Of a stretch of DNA of 64,000 nt, positions 1 through 13,044 are shown piece by piece. Location of the stretch: NCBI RefSeq assembly GCF_045063725.1, contig NZ_CP173695.1; one strand, written 5' to 3'. The first letter of the stretch is position 1. Each line of letters opens with the position of its first letter. This stretch comes from Sellimonas catena. Lineage in GTDB: Bacteria; Bacillota; Clostridia; Lachnospirales; Lachnospiraceae. A program made the position numbers and the translations under genes. A model generated the notes under the pieces. It worked only from the letters and a program-made list of their open reading frames with translations, made no database searches and was not told the origin of the DNA.

Positions 1-751
1 ATTTCCCATAGAGAAAATGTCCGTATCAGATCAGGGAGTTACAGCCGTTCTGCTTGAAAATGGAAGCACTCCGATGATTCAGTGCTATGACGTATCAGGA
101 AATGTACTGATCGAGTACAGCGTTGCGTCTTCTGCAAGCGGATATCCGATTGACATTGCGCTGTCGCCTGACGGAACGACACTTCTTGTCTCTTATCTGG
201 TGGTACAGAATGGTCAGGTGGATACCAGGATTACTTATTACGACTTTGGAAAAACACACGAAGACGGGAATTATGAAATCGGCGGAGATACTTATGAGAA
301 TCAGCTCATGCCGAGCGTATTCTTTGTATCCGATGATAAATCGGTCGCAGTAGGCGACGGCGGCTTCGTGATTTATGAAGGATCCGAGCCGAAAGAAAGT
401 ACGAAGATTGACATCAAAAAAGAAATCAGAAGTATCGCCTACGATGAAGAATATCTTGCATTTGTTCTGAAAGATACAGATTCGGCCGGATATGAACTGC
501 GGCTTTACGATTATAACGGAAAAGAGATTATATCAAAGGAATTTGAGGGTGATTATAGTAACATCAAAATTGATGACGGACAGGTAATCCTGTTTGACGG
601 TGAGAACGCCAGCATTTTCACTGAAGGTGGAATTCACCGGTTTGAAGGAAGCATGGGGGCGGATATCAGAGACATCTTTGTTCTGAAAGGAATCAATAAA
701 TATCTGATGATGAGTAACAAAGGAACCCGGACAATACGCCTGACAAAATAG
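1..751 (+). CDS. DUF5711-type protein, C-terminal part (5' end outside window)
   Basis: The frame is open from base 2, so the gene begins upstream; the ATG at 17 is probably internal. About 249 residues are visible. They read as beta-propeller-like repeats of strands such as ALSPDGTTLLVSY and VFFVSDDKSVAVGDGG, typical of the DUF5711 group of anchored proteins found next to cvpA in Lachnospiraceae. The usual N-terminal membrane anchor would lie outside the window. The gene ends 9 bases before cvpA, so the two are probably co-transcribed. Function is unknown. Family assignment is from overall pattern only. Confidence 0.6.
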   Translation, partial: FPIEKMSVSDQGVTAVLLENGSTPMIQCYDVSGNVLIEYSVASSASGYPIDIALSPDGTTLLVSYLVVQNGQVDTRITYYDFGKTHEDGNYEIGGDTYENQLMPSVFFVSDDKSVAVGDGGFVIYEGSEPKESTKIDIKKEIRSIAYDEEYLAFVLKDTDSAGYELRLYDYNGKEIISKEFEGDYSNIKIDDGQVILFDGENASIFTEGGIHRFEGSMGADIRDIFVLKGINKYLMMSNKGTRTIRLTK

Positions 752-760
752 GAGAACAAC

Positions 761-1525
761 ATGAACTGGTTATTATATGGAACGATAGGAATTCTGGCGA
801 TAGGAATCATTGTGGGATATATCAAAGGGGCACTGCGCATCGCAGTATCACTGGCCGCGGCGGTGGCCGCGTGGATTCTGGTGGTTGTACTCACGCCGTA
901 TGCGGCGGATGCCGTGATTCAGTACACCCCGGCGGATGACTGGATTGAGGAGCGGCTTGAAAGTGCCTTGATGACAAACATGTCGGATGCTCTGGAAGAG
1001 CAGGCCGGAATAGAAAACGGAACAGATATCGATCTGCCGGCACTGGCAGAGCAGCTTTCCGGAGGCGAGATTTCCAGACAGGAACAGGCACAGATTATAG
1101 AGAATTCCGAGGTGCCGGAGATATTTAAGGAATATCTGCAGGAAAATAATAATAAAGAAATTTACAGTATGATCGGAGCGGACAGCTTCGCAGACTATAT
1201 CGCAAAAGGGATTACACGTCTGATTATTCAGATTCTGACTGCGGTCGTACTCTTTTTTGTCATATCGGCCGCACTGAAAATTGTTATGTATATACTGGAT
1301 GTAGTTTCGTGGCTTCCGATCATAGGAGGAATCAACCGGATTGCCGGAGCAGCCCTTGGACTTGTGATGGCGCTGATTTTTATCTGGATTGTGTTCCTTG
1401 TATTTACGCTCCTGTACACAACACCGGCCGGGGAAGAGATCTTTGCGCAGATTAACGGGAATGCGTTTCTCCGGTTCCTGTATCAGAATAATTATATATT
1501 GAAGATTCTTATGGGGCTCCGCTGA
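761..1525 (+). CDS. CvpA family membrane protein
   Basis: A 254-residue membrane protein with an AGGAG ribosome binding site just before ATG 761. An N-terminal hydrophobic segment (residues 1-45) is followed by an acidic extracellular stretch (about 55-140), then three hydrophobic segments (about 145-240) with the glycine-rich WLPIIGGINRIAGAALG motif characteristic of the CvpA/colicin V production fold. The family is linked to envelope integrity; its exact activity is unknown. It is 9 bases downstream of the DUF5711-type gene and is the last gene before the rRNA operon. Confidence 0.8.
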   Translation: MNWLLYGTIGILAIGIIVGYIKGALRIAVSLAAAVAAWILVVVLTPYAADAVIQYTPADDWIEERLESALMTNMSDALEEQAGIENGTDIDLPALAEQLSGGEISRQEQAQIIENSEVPEIFKEYLQENNNKEIYSMIGADSFADYIAKGITRLIIQILTAVVLFFVISAALKIVMYILDVVSWLPIIGGINRIAGAALGLVMALIFIWIVFLVFTLLYTTPAGEEIFAQINGNAFLRFLYQNNYILKILMGLR

Positions 1526-1607
1526 TGGCGGGGCCTTTCTGCTCCTGAATACGGGGAGAACAGTAACCTGGAAGAAAGAGAAAAAATAAAAAAGTTGAAA
1601 AAAGTTG

Positions 1608-1636
1608 TTGACATTTACAAGCCCGGATGATAATAT
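1608..1636 (+). promoter_or_regulatory. rRNA operon promoter P1
   Basis: TTGACA at 1608-1613 and TAATAT at 1631-1636 with a 17-base spacer. An A-rich tract lies directly upstream, as expected for an UP element. Confidence 0.7.
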
Positions 1637-1760
1637 ATAACACGTTCCGCTGATAACTGTCAGCACAAAACATCTCAGAGTGACAATCCTGAGGACGGGT
1701 TTCCCACATTGGCTTGACGGACCGCCGCAGAAACCACTCAAAAAAAGATGAAAAAAGTGC

Positions 1761-1789
1761 TTGACAAAAAGGAACAGATGTGATAATCT
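1761..1789 (+). promoter_or_regulatory. rRNA operon promoter P2 and leader
   Basis: TTGACA at 1761-1766, with GATAAT at 1782-1787 or the overlapping TAATCT at 1784-1789 as the -10. The following leader contains a GAACTTTGATAACTGAACAA-type segment near 1827-1846, the kind of boxA-like leader seen before Firmicutes 16S genes. Together with P1 this gives tandem promoters. The 1526-1965 gap holds nothing else I can recognise. Confidence 0.65.
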
Positions 1790-1965
1790 AATATAGCTGT
1801 CGTGAGAGAGCGGCAACGAAAACAAAGAACTTTGATAACTGAACAATAGACAACGATCCCTGAAAATTCATGAGAATTATTCAGAACAAGGAACTTCAAG
1901 TTCCACAAACCAGACAACAGTAACGGGATGGATTAGCGAGAGTTGATCTTGACCGGAACAAACAC

Positions 1966-3506
<1,541 letters not shown>

Positions 3507-3560
3507 GAAGTAAGGGACGTTGTCTATTGTTGAGTGATCGAAGAGGAGCACTCAAGCTTC

Positions 3561-3677
3561 GCTGGTGGTGATGCGCCTGGGGGAAACACCCGTACCCATC
3601 CCGAACACGATGGTTAAGCCCCAGACGGCCGATGGTACTGCACTGGAGACGGTATGGGAGAGCAGGTGGCCGCCAGC
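3561..3677 (+). rRNA. 5S ribosomal RNA, located between 16S and 23S
   Basis: A 117-nt segment whose ends pair as helix I (GCTGGTGG with CCGCCAGC). It contains the conserved CCCATCCCGAACACGATGGTTAAG loop region and the GGGAGAGCAGGTGGCCGCC tail. Its position 60 bases after 16S and about 430 bases before 23S differs from the usual 16S-23S-5S order. No other 5S is visible after 23S. Confidence 0.93.
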
Positions 3678-4105
3678 TACAAAAAAGAAATGAAGGAACC
3701 GGACTGGAAACAGGCGGAGGCCTTTGAGATAAATTTTAATATAGATACGGACATGAAGAAAGGGGACTTCATGACCACCCGACCAGCAGGGAAGTGCTGT
3801 TGACAATACGGTAAACGCCAGGCAGAAATGCCGGCGGTCATTTTACCAGTGATATGAAGTTTGAAGAAAACTTCAGATTTCATATGACTGATAAAAATCA
3901 GTCAGCCGGTCAACAAAATATCTTTTGAATGACCGGGACGTGTACCTTGAAAACCGCATATAAGAACACAAATAGAAATATCAAGACATCCGAGGTAATG
4001 TGAACACATTATTGAGAACAACGGCAGATCAAAAGATCTGCACTATCGACCAACACATATCACGCTAGGTATGTGAGACGAGAGATCATCCCGGTCTCAA
4101 GTCAA
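3678..4105 (+). other. 5S-23S spacer
   Basis: About 430 bases without a gene or a tRNA. It contains an imperfect hairpin near 3855-3885 (GAAGTTTGAAGAAAACTTC) and a CTTGAAAACCGCATATAAG processing/boxA-like segment near 3945-3965. These are likely pre-23S stem and antitermination sequences. Confidence 0.6.
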
Positions 4106-7002
<2,897 letters not shown>

Positions 7003-7070
7003 AATGGTGGATAGGAAAAAGCAGGATGACAGAAACGTGGACTTATATGTGGTTTTGAAGGTACACAAAA

Positions 7071-7099
7071 GGAAACACCTGAAAAGGTGTGTTTCTTTG
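7071..7099 (+). terminator. Hairpin after 23S rRNA
   Basis: GAAACACCT, a GAAA loop, then AGGTGTGTTTC followed by a short T-containing tract. It could terminate or help process the rRNA transcript before tRNA-Asn; the T-run is weak. Confidence 0.5.
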
Positions 7100-7111
7100 T
7101 ATCTAAAATAT

Positions 7112-7184
7112 TCCTCCTTAGCTCAGTCGGTAGAGCATGCGGCTGTTAACCGCAGTGTCGTTGGTTCAAGTCCAACAGGGGGAG
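7112..7184 (+). tRNA. tRNA-Asn (GTT)
   Basis: Acceptor strand TCCTCCT (7112-7118) pairs with AGGGGGA (7177-7183). The anticodon loop is CTGTTAA with GTT, and the T-arm is GTTGGTTCAAGTCCAAC. CCA is not encoded. The last 58 bases (7129-7186) are repeated at 28936-28993, marking it as an island integration site. Confidence 0.97.
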
Positions 7185-7186
7185 CT
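7129..7186 (+). repeat. Left 58-bp att repeat (3' part of tRNA-Asn)
   Basis: It is identical to 28936-28993 except for one base at the 3' side of the anticodon stem (G here, A there). It spans the D-arm end to just past the discriminator base, the standard target of tyrosine integrases. Confidence 0.8.
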
Positions 7187-7190
7187 TGCA

Positions 7191-7224
7191 AAGCCCGTAA
7201 ACTTAATGTTTACGGGCTTTATTT
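7191..7224 (+). terminator. Terminator after tRNA-Asn
   Basis: AAAGCCCGTAAAC pairs with GTTTACGGGCTTT across a short loop, followed by an AT-rich tail. Confidence 0.75.
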
Positions 7225-7349
7225 ATTCTGAAACTTTTTGTGGTGGTTGTCAGAAAGGTGTGTTTATCGCGTCAATCCTGTCATAGCATGGTTAGAATAG
7301 AAAGCTTATATTTTACACATCTTTTGAGAATAATAGCAGTATCAGGTCA

Positions 7350-7405
7350 AATCGCGTCATAATCGGGTCAAATATATTGACACGATTGGCACGATTTATT
7401 ATAAT
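7350..7405 (+). promoter_or_regulatory. Promoter with four-half-site operator for the AlbA_2 gene
   Basis: TTGACA (7377-7382) and TATAAT (7400-7405) are 17 bases apart. Two copies of AATCGNGTC (7350-7358, 7361-7369) lie upstream, and two inverted copies (GACACGATT 7379-7387, GGCACGATT 7388-7396) overlap the -35 and spacer. A further ATCGCGTCA lies near 7267. The arrangement suggests a dimeric repressor site, possibly autoregulation by the downstream winged-helix protein; that is inference. Confidence 0.65.
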
Positions 7406-7438
7406 ATGTCCATTGAACAAAATAAAGGAGATGGCAGT

Positions 7439-8242
7439 ATGCTTTTTCGAGAAAGTGAGACTGTAGAGCTAAAAGAAATTGTTGTAGATGAAATCAAAAA
7501 AGAAATCATTGCTTTTGCCAACTGCAACGGCGGCAGAGTGTATATAGGTGTTCGGGATAATGGAGAAGTAGTTGGGCTTGATGATCCCGACAGAGTCTCT
7601 CTACAGGTCAGCAATATGGTGAGGGATGCAATTAAGCCGGATGTGACGATGTTCCTTCATTATGAAACAATAGAGGAAGCGGGGAAGAAAATCGTTGTTG
7701 TGGATATTCAGCGCGGAACAGATCGGCCGTATTATCTCGCTAAAAAAGGGATGCGCCCGGAAGGAGTATATGTCAGACAGGGATATTCGTCTGTGCCTGC
7801 CACAGATACGGCTATACGTCGTATGATTAAGGAAACGGATGGAGACCGATTCGAGGCGATGAGGAGTTTAAACCAGGAGCTTACATTTGAAGCTGTAAAA
7901 AAGGAATTTGAGCTTCGCAAAGTAGAATTTGGTCCACAACAAATGCGTACTCTAAAACTGATTGATCAGGACAATCTTTACAGTAATTTAGCACTGCTTC
8001 TATCTGATCAGTGCGTGCATACGATTAAGGCTGCTGTCTTTCAGGGAAAGGATCAGACGATTTTTAAGGACCGTCGGGAGTTCAGCGGATCATTAATGAA
8101 GCAGATGAATGAAGTGTACGATTTTATTGATTTTCGTAATCAGACCCGTGCGACGATAGAGAAGCTGCGGAGAATTGATGTCAGAGATTACCCGGAAATT
8201 GCGGTGAGGGAATCACTTTTAAATCTTCTGGTCCATCGAGAT
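7439..8242 (+). pseudogene. AlbA_2 (Schlafen-like) / winged-helix regulator, piece 1 of 3
   Basis: The start is ATG 7439, not 7406, because the -10 box ends at 7405 and an AAAGGAG site lies at 7423-7429. The piece encodes about 267 residues: an AlbA_2 domain (residues 1-130; SETVELKE, FANCNGGRVYIGVRDNGEVVG) and then the HATPase-like region up to NLLVHRD. In the intact family this continues into YSF and DDRIEFVS motifs. Here the frame breaks at 8241/8242, where the serine-recombinase transposon begins, and ends in 80 foreign residues read from recombinase DNA. The continuations are at 20400-20680 and 28567-28835. Proteins of this family act as DNA-binding regulators or accessory factors; the exact role here is unknown. 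Confidence 0.85.
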
Positions 8243-10098
8243 CAGTCGGTCATTTTTTGCGGACAGTTCATACATGCTATCCTTTTCTGTTCTCTGCTCC
8301 TGCGTTTGCTCTCGTTTGATTTCTCCCTCCGTATCTTCTTGGCACAAGCAGGACAATACCTTGATGCACCAGAGCCCGGGACATATTCAACGCCGCACAC
8401 CGTACAATTTTTAGTGGGCATTGCTGCCCACCGTTTTGTAGGTATGATATGTAATTCATCGACAAAGCCGATGAATTTATAGTAAATCTTGATTTCCTGC
8501 TTCACTGTTCCGTCTGCCATCTTCTCACGCTCCGAAACAAGTATCTTGTCTATGAGTGCGTTTATAACTGTTGCATCCAGTTCTTTTAAGCCTTGATAAT
8601 TTCGGATAAGGGCGAGGAAGTCACGGATTCCCCGTGATTTCTCGTAGCTTTCATTAAGAGTTTCCGTCACCTCTTTCAGCCTTGCTTCAATTTCAAGCTG
8701 CTCTTTCTGGTATTTCCCCGACATCATCTCAAAATTCCGCTCGGTAATACGCTCCATGACCTTATCCTCGTAGAGAGAGGAAAACAGCCTGTCCAGTTCC
8801 GCAAGGCGTTTGTTCAGCTTCTTACGTTCTTTCTCTAATGCTTTCGCCCTGCTCTGGTCTGTTTCCGTGAGCCGCTTTTCTATGGCCCTGACCGCCTTTT
8901 CATCATTCACTGCCATATCCGCAAAACAGTTGATGTCGGCAAGAACGGCATTGAATAAATCCCTTGCTTCTATATTGTGGGCACTACACTCGCTTCTTCC
9001 GTTTCTTGCATAATTATTACATGAATACTGTACACAGTCGATAATCTCTGGGCGTTTCCTCCTGTGTACGTTCATTGCCCGCAGAGCACATCCGCAGTCC
9101 ACACACTTGATAACGCCTGCAAAAATATTTACAAATCCTCCCTTGTTCTGTGGAAGCCTACGACTTGTAATAAGCTGTTGGACAATATCAAATTCCTCCT
9201 GCGTGACTATTCCCTCATGGGTATTGGGTATCACTTCCCATTCTTCGGGCAGCTTAGAGGGGCGTTTCTTGCTTTTCATATTGGCGGCAATCCGTTTGTA
9301 GCCTACAAGATTTCCCGCATATATCGGGCTTCTTAAAATGCTCCTCACGCTGTTCCCACTCCAAATATAGCGTTTGTCCTCGTTCCCCTCAAAATGACGT
9401 TCAAAGCCTGTTTCGCCACGCTCCGCCGCATAAGCGGCAGGGCGTAGGATATGCTGTTTATTAAGATGTCTGCAAATTTTGGCAACTCCATTCCCTTTTA
9501 ATGCAAGGTCGAATATCTCTTTTACAACATGTGCCACTTTATCATCTATCAGCAGATGGTTGTGGTCGGCAGGGTCTTTGATATAGCCATAAGGGGCGGT
9601 AGTTCCCATGAATTTCCCCTGTTGAAACCTCGCCCGATATGCCGATTTTATCTTAACAGATATGTCAGCGGCATACATTTCGTTTAAAATGTTGCGGAAA
9701 GGCGTGATGTCCATAGCAGATTTATTCAAGGTATCTACGCCGTCATTGACCGCTATATACCTCACGTTATGCTCTGGGAAGAAAACTTCCAGATATAACC
9801 CACAATCAAGATAGTTTCTCCCCAGACGGGATAAATCTTTCGTAATCACGCAGTTTATCAGACCGCTTTCAATGTCTTTTATCATATTCTGGAAACTTGG
9901 TCTTTGGAAATTTGTACCAGAATAACCATCGTCCACATACGTTTTTGCTATGTGCCATCCCTGCTTTTTCACATAATCCGTGAGGATGGATTTCTGTGTC
10001 GCAATGCTCGCACTCTCGTTATCCGTACCATCGTCTTTAGATAAGCGGCAATAAATGCCGACTAAATAGATTTTCTTTTCTTCTTTGATTCCTGCCAT
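8242..10098 (-). CDS. Large serine recombinase (TnpX/TndX-like)
   Basis: 618 residues, with a GGAGG site upstream of ATG 10098. The resolvase domain (1-150) begins IYCRLSKDDG with nucleophile Ser20 and includes DGYSGTNFQRP and DLSRLGRNYLD. The recombinase domain spans about 170-310. A zinc-ribbon (CVDCGCAL with later cysteines) lies around 340-390, a coiled coil around 400-500, and a second cysteine cluster (CTVCGVEY, CPACAK) near the C-terminus. The stop codon overlaps the transposon's left crossover, so the gene runs to the very edge. It catalyses excision and insertion of the element, and is the likely agent of the inversion that split tet(40). Confidence 0.95.
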   Translation of the reverse strand: MAGIKEEKKIYLVGIYCRLSKDDGTDNESASIATQKSILTDYVKKQGWHIAKTYVDDGYSGTNFQRPSFQNMIKDIESGLINCVITKDLSRLGRNYLDCGLYLEVFFPEHNVRYIAVNDGVDTLNKSAMDITPFRNILNEMYAADISVKIKSAYRARFQQGKFMGTTAPYGYIKDPADHNHLLIDDKVAHVVKEIFDLALKGNGVAKICRHLNKQHILRPAAYAAERGETGFERHFEGNEDKRYIWSGNSVRSILRSPIYAGNLVGYKRIAANMKSKKRPSKLPEEWEVIPNTHEGIVTQEEFDIVQQLITSRRLPQNKGGFVNIFAGVIKCVDCGCALRAMNVHRRKRPEIIDCVQYSCNNYARNGRSECSAHNIEARDLFNAVLADINCFADMAVNDEKAVRAIEKRLTETDQSRAKALEKERKKLNKRLAELDRLFSSLYEDKVMERITERNFEMMSGKYQKEQLEIEARLKEVTETLNESYEKSRGIRDFLALIRNYQGLKELDATVINALIDKILVSEREKMADGTVKQEIKIYYKFIGFVDELHIIPTKRWAAMPTKNCTVCGVEYVPGSGASRYCPACAKKIRREKSNESKRRSREQKRIACMNCPQKMTD

Positions 10099-10152
10099 AC
10101 TGTAAAACCTCCGTATCTGTCCTATCTGTTTTCATGTCCCATTGCGTACATT

Positions 10153-10416
10153 CTAAGCGGACAGCCCCTCATTGTCGAAGGTGTCGCCCTCGGCAATCTT
10201 CTTCCGAATATCCTCGGAGATAATCGGGACAAACGCTTCTGTAACGGTCTGTGTGCCGACATATTCACGGCTGATTATCATCTGCACTGGTGCTTTTGGC
10301 ACGATACGCTTTCTCTTTTTATCTGCTTTCTTATCCTCGCCCATACTTAAATCTTCCTTTCCAGACAGGGCAGGGAAGAGTTTGGAAATGTCCCCGCCCT
10401 GCCAATCAGATACCAT
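10153..10416 (-). CDS. Small conserved element protein, unknown function
   Basis: 87 residues, acidic and lysine-rich (MGEDKKADKKRKRIVPKAPVQ), with no domain I recognise. Its ATG overlaps the stop of the upstream PC4-like gene (TAATG), implying translational coupling. An internal ATG at 10344 (MGEDKK) is an alternative start. It lies between that gene and the recombinase gene on the same strand. Confidence 0.6.
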   Translation of the reverse strand: MVSDWQGGDISKLFPALSGKEDLSMGEDKKADKKRKRIVPKAPVQMIISREYVGTQTVTEAFVPIISEDIRKKIAEGDTFDNEGLSA

Positions 10417-10646
10417 TAATCCTCGCTGTTTAATTCTTTCTGTAATGCTTTAAGGAGTGCCGCCGCTTCATCAGCGTTCAGCGTGATTCCCTTGCCGCAC
10501 TTTTCACGGTTCGGGGAAAAGCTGCGGATGTCATACTTCGGCTCTTTCCCATTCCATGAAATGAGATTGATTTCCTTTGTGTAGCCACTGTCGCCCGTAG
10601 ACAATACTGCGATTTCCTTTACGATTTCATACTGGATTTCTCTCAT
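10416..10646 (-). CDS. PC4/YdbC-like single-stranded DNA-binding protein
   Basis: 76 residues. The pattern EIVKEIAVLSTGDSGYTKEINLISWNGKEPKYDIRSFSP followed by GITLNADEAAALLKAL matches the YdbC/PC4 transcription coactivator fold (beta sheet plus C-terminal helix) found in many mobile elements. It probably binds single-stranded DNA during replication or transfer, or acts on transcription. The first gene of a short coupled pair. Confidence 0.7.
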   Translation of the reverse strand: MREIQYEIVKEIAVLSTGDSGYTKEINLISWNGKEPKYDIRSFSPNREKCGKGITLNADEAAALLKALQKELNSED

Positions 10647-10691
10647 TCTCCATACCTCAACTCTCTGTATTTACTTCCCGAAAAAAGAAGA

Positions 10692-11546
10692 TTAGCGGCT
10701 GTCACGGTTGCGTTTCCTCTGCAACTCACGCTCCAAAAGTTTGATGATGGTTTCCTCCATCTGCTTCGGCGTTGTGTTCTTCGGAAAGTATTTTTTCAGC
10801 TTGCTTGTGTTGATTTTCAAGGTTTCTTTCTGGTTGCCCTTTTCCTCCGTCATAATCGCAAATATCGTATCCATGTCAAGCCGCCCGCTCTGGCTTAACT
10901 GTTTCATCCGCTGTGCCTGTGAGAGTGAGGGCGTTGCTTCTTCGCTCTCCATCGTGGCAAAGAGGTTTTCCTGCTCGTCTTTCTTCAAGAAGGACAGTTC
11001 CACCGCAGGCGTGAGGGCGATTTTCCCCTCGTCCACCATCTGCAAAATCGGCGGTATCAGTTCCGTCAGGCGGATAAAACGCTGCACGGTCATCCTGCCC
11101 ACGCCGAAGCCCTGTGCCACCTTGTCGTCCGTCCGCAACTTCGTCACAACTTGTGACGAGGTTAAGTCTGTGCGGAAACCCTGCCGCTTCATGGCTTCGG
11201 ATTTCATCTTGTAAGCAAACGCCCGCTCCGATGGCAGGATATTCTCACGCTGCAAATTGCTGTCTACAAGGGTGATGATGGCTCGGTCACGGTCTAAGGG
11301 CAGGACAAACGCAGGCACGGTATTTATCCCTGCAAGTTCAGAAGCACGGACACGCCGCTGTCCTGCAATCACTTCATAACCGTCCCCGTCCTCTTTCGGG
11401 CGTGTGATTATCGGCGTGACAATGCCAAATTCCTTGATGCTTTCCGCTAACTCTGACAGTGTTTCATCTTCTGCCACATGAAACGGATTGTCGGGGAACG
11501 GGTACAAGTCTTTGGTCTTTAACACCTTAAAATCCTGTTTCTTCAT
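10692..11546 (-). CDS. ParB/Spo0J-like partition protein
   Basis: 284 residues. The N-terminal ParB nuclease-like domain (about 10-100) contains LSELAESIKEFGIVTPIITRP and the arginine box GQRRVRASELAG; it is followed by a helix-turn-helix region (KVAQGFGVGRMTVQRFIRL, about 140-165) and a basic C-terminus. It may stabilise the element's circular form or regulate its genes. Start ATG 11546 has an AAAGGTAG-type site. No ParA is adjacent, which is common for such elements. Confidence 0.85.
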   Translation of the reverse strand: MKKQDFKVLKTKDLYPFPDNPFHVAEDETLSELAESIKEFGIVTPIITRPKEDGDGYEVIAGQRRVRASELAGINTVPAFVLPLDRDRAIITLVDSNLQRENILPSERAFAYKMKSEAMKRQGFRTDLTSSQVVTKLRTDDKVAQGFGVGRMTVQRFIRLTELIPPILQMVDEGKIALTPAVELSFLKKDEQENLFATMESEEATPSLSQAQRMKQLSQSGRLDMDTIFAIMTEEKGNQKETLKINTSKLKKYFPKNTTPKQMEETIIKLLERELQRKRNRDSR

Positions 11547-11554
11547 TCACATAT

Positions 11555-12520
11555 CTACCTTTCTTTCGCTCTGCTTCTATGATTTTTCTGCAATTCTTCC
11601 AACACTTCGGGCGGTATTTTTGACAGCAGCCGCCCCATCTGCTCGTTGGTTCTCTGCAATTCAAATATCTTCTGATTCGCTTTCTGCACCTTTAGTTCCT
11701 GCTCGTACTTTTCATCACGCATACGCCCCGCATAGTCTGATTCCTGCCCAATTCTCTCTTTCAAACTGTCGATATACGCCTGCTGTTTCCCGATTTCCTT
11801 AGAGAATTTCTCCACGTCTGGCAGCCATGCAGAGAGTAAATCTAACGCTTTATCCCTTTTCTTCCCTGCGTTAAAGGCGTTGATGTCGGATAGGGCAGAC
11901 ACGATTTCTTCATACTGTTTATCAAGCCTGCCGCCTAATTTATAGAGCCATGTGGGGACGTGTTTCCGCTTGGTTTCCATTGAGGACTGCCCCCGTTCAA
12001 GCTGATTCCACCGTGAGGACATCCGCTCATGGTAGGCGGTCTGCCACTCGGATAATGATTTCTGGTTGCCTAAGATAGCTTTCGCTGACAGCTTATTGTC
12101 TGGCGTAATCGGCACAAAGCAGAGGTGCATATGGGGCGTTCTCTCGTCCATATGGACGACAGCGGAGAGGATATTCTGCTTTCCAACACGCTCCGAAATG
12201 AAGTCAAGAGCCGTCTGGAAATACGCTTTTTGTTCTTCGGGCGGTAACTGGTTCATAAATTCTGGTGAAGCTGTGATGAGCGTTTCCACCATCATCACGC
12301 TGTCTTTCCTTGTCCTGCACCCCGCTTCGGCTACCATGCGGTTAATCTCTTTCTTGTAGGTGTACTTTGGTGGTGCTATGAGATGGTAATTGTTTTTAGA
12401 GCGTTCCATATCTATATCTGGGTTGCTTTTGTAGGCTTCTTTCTTCCGCTCGTTGTGGCGTTCACAAGCCGCAACGCCGCCCGCTTTTCGTTTCTGGAAA
12501 CGCAGGATTGCATAAGGCAT
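11555..12520 (-). CDS. MobV-family relaxase (Pre/Mob)
   Basis: Start is set at ATG 12520 because AAAGGAGG lies immediately upstream; longer frames run into repeat DNA. 321 residues. The N-terminus MPYAILRFQKRKAGG and the histidine triad region VVHMDERTPHMHLCFVPI (about residues 125-142) are the MobV signature. A C-terminal coiled coil begins near residue 230. It would nick the oriT at 12791-12840, which lies upstream of the gene. Confidence 0.93.
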   Translation of the reverse strand: MPYAILRFQKRKAGGVAACERHNERKKEAYKSNPDIDMERSKNNYHLIAPPKYTYKKEINRMVAEAGCRTRKDSVMMVETLITASPEFMNQLPPEEQKAYFQTALDFISERVGKQNILSAVVHMDERTPHMHLCFVPITPDNKLSAKAILGNQKSLSEWQTAYHERMSSRWNQLERGQSSMETKRKHVPTWLYKLGGRLDKQYEEIVSALSDINAFNAGKKRDKALDLLSAWLPDVEKFSKEIGKQQAYIDSLKERIGQESDYAGRMRDEKYEQELKVQKANQKIFELQRTNEQMGRLLSKIPPEVLEELQKNHRSRAKER

Positions 12521-12561
12521 AGGCGGATTCCTCCTTTCTTTCGGCGGGTGACCGTCCTTTG

Positions 12562-12605
12562 GGGTGACAGCGGTGACGGTGGTGACAGCAGTTTTGGGAT
12601 ACCCC
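12562..12605 (+). repeat. Iteron-like repeat copy C
   Basis: A 44-bp unit beginning GGGTGACAGCGGTGACGG and ending TTTTGGGATACCCC. Copies in opposite orientation are at 12965-13007 and 13063-13105. Confidence 0.7.
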
Positions 12606-12790
12606 CTGCCGACTGCCGCAACTGTCACCCTCACCCCCTGCATGACGGTCATGTCGATGATGACGGTGTTTTTGGGATACCCCCCTCGCAAGAGCCGTCA
12701 CCGTCATGCCGCCATTCTTTTATCCGAAGCCGTAAGGCGTAGGATAGCAGGGCACAGCCCTGCCTTAAGGGAGTCCAGAGGGAACGTCTG

Positions 12791-12840
12791 GCACACGACT
12801 TTGCAGGGCAAAGTGTAGTGTGTTACACCCTGTAAACGCA
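12791..12840 (+). other. MobV-type origin of transfer (oriT)
   Basis: It contains GCACACGACTTTG, an inverted AAAGT element, and TAGTGTGTTA (12816-12825), matching from memory the pMV158 oriT layout, where nicking occurs in TAGTGTG/TTA. The predicted nick is between 12822 and 12823 on the + strand. It lies between mobV and the helicase gene. Confidence 0.75.
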
Positions 12841-12964
12841 GTCGGAAAAATCGGAATGATTTTTCTGACCGCAGGGGTGGTTTTACACGACCGAAAAGGG
12901 CGAGTAAATCTCACGCCTGCATTTTGCGTTTACGGGGTGTTCTCCCGTAGGGATGACAGCGGCA

Positions 12965-13007
12965 GGGTATCCTAAAATCACTGTCACCACCGTCACTGCT
13001 GTCACCC
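12965..13007 (-). repeat. Iteron-like repeat copy B
   Basis: 43 bp, read on the - strand as GGGTGACAGCAGTGACGG ... TTTTAGGATACCC; it differs from copies A and C at only a few positions. Confidence 0.7.
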
Positions 13008-13044
13008 GCAGGGCAGAGCCGCCAGCTTTACATGGCTTTAAGCG

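Noticed and set aside
848..1846. 332-codon frame on the - strand opposite cvpA and the rrn promoters
   Set aside because: Antisense to a real gene, with skewed composition and no start signal; a shadow frame.
7406..7438. ATG 7406 as start of the AlbA_2 gene
   Set aside because: It directly follows the -10 box and would lie upstream of the transcript start; ATG 7439 has a good ribosome site.
12462..12818. Several frames with GDSGDGGDS-type repeats around 12.5-12.8 kb
   Set aside because: They come from the 44-bp repeats and oriT DNA; the relaxase start with a proper ribosome site is downstream.
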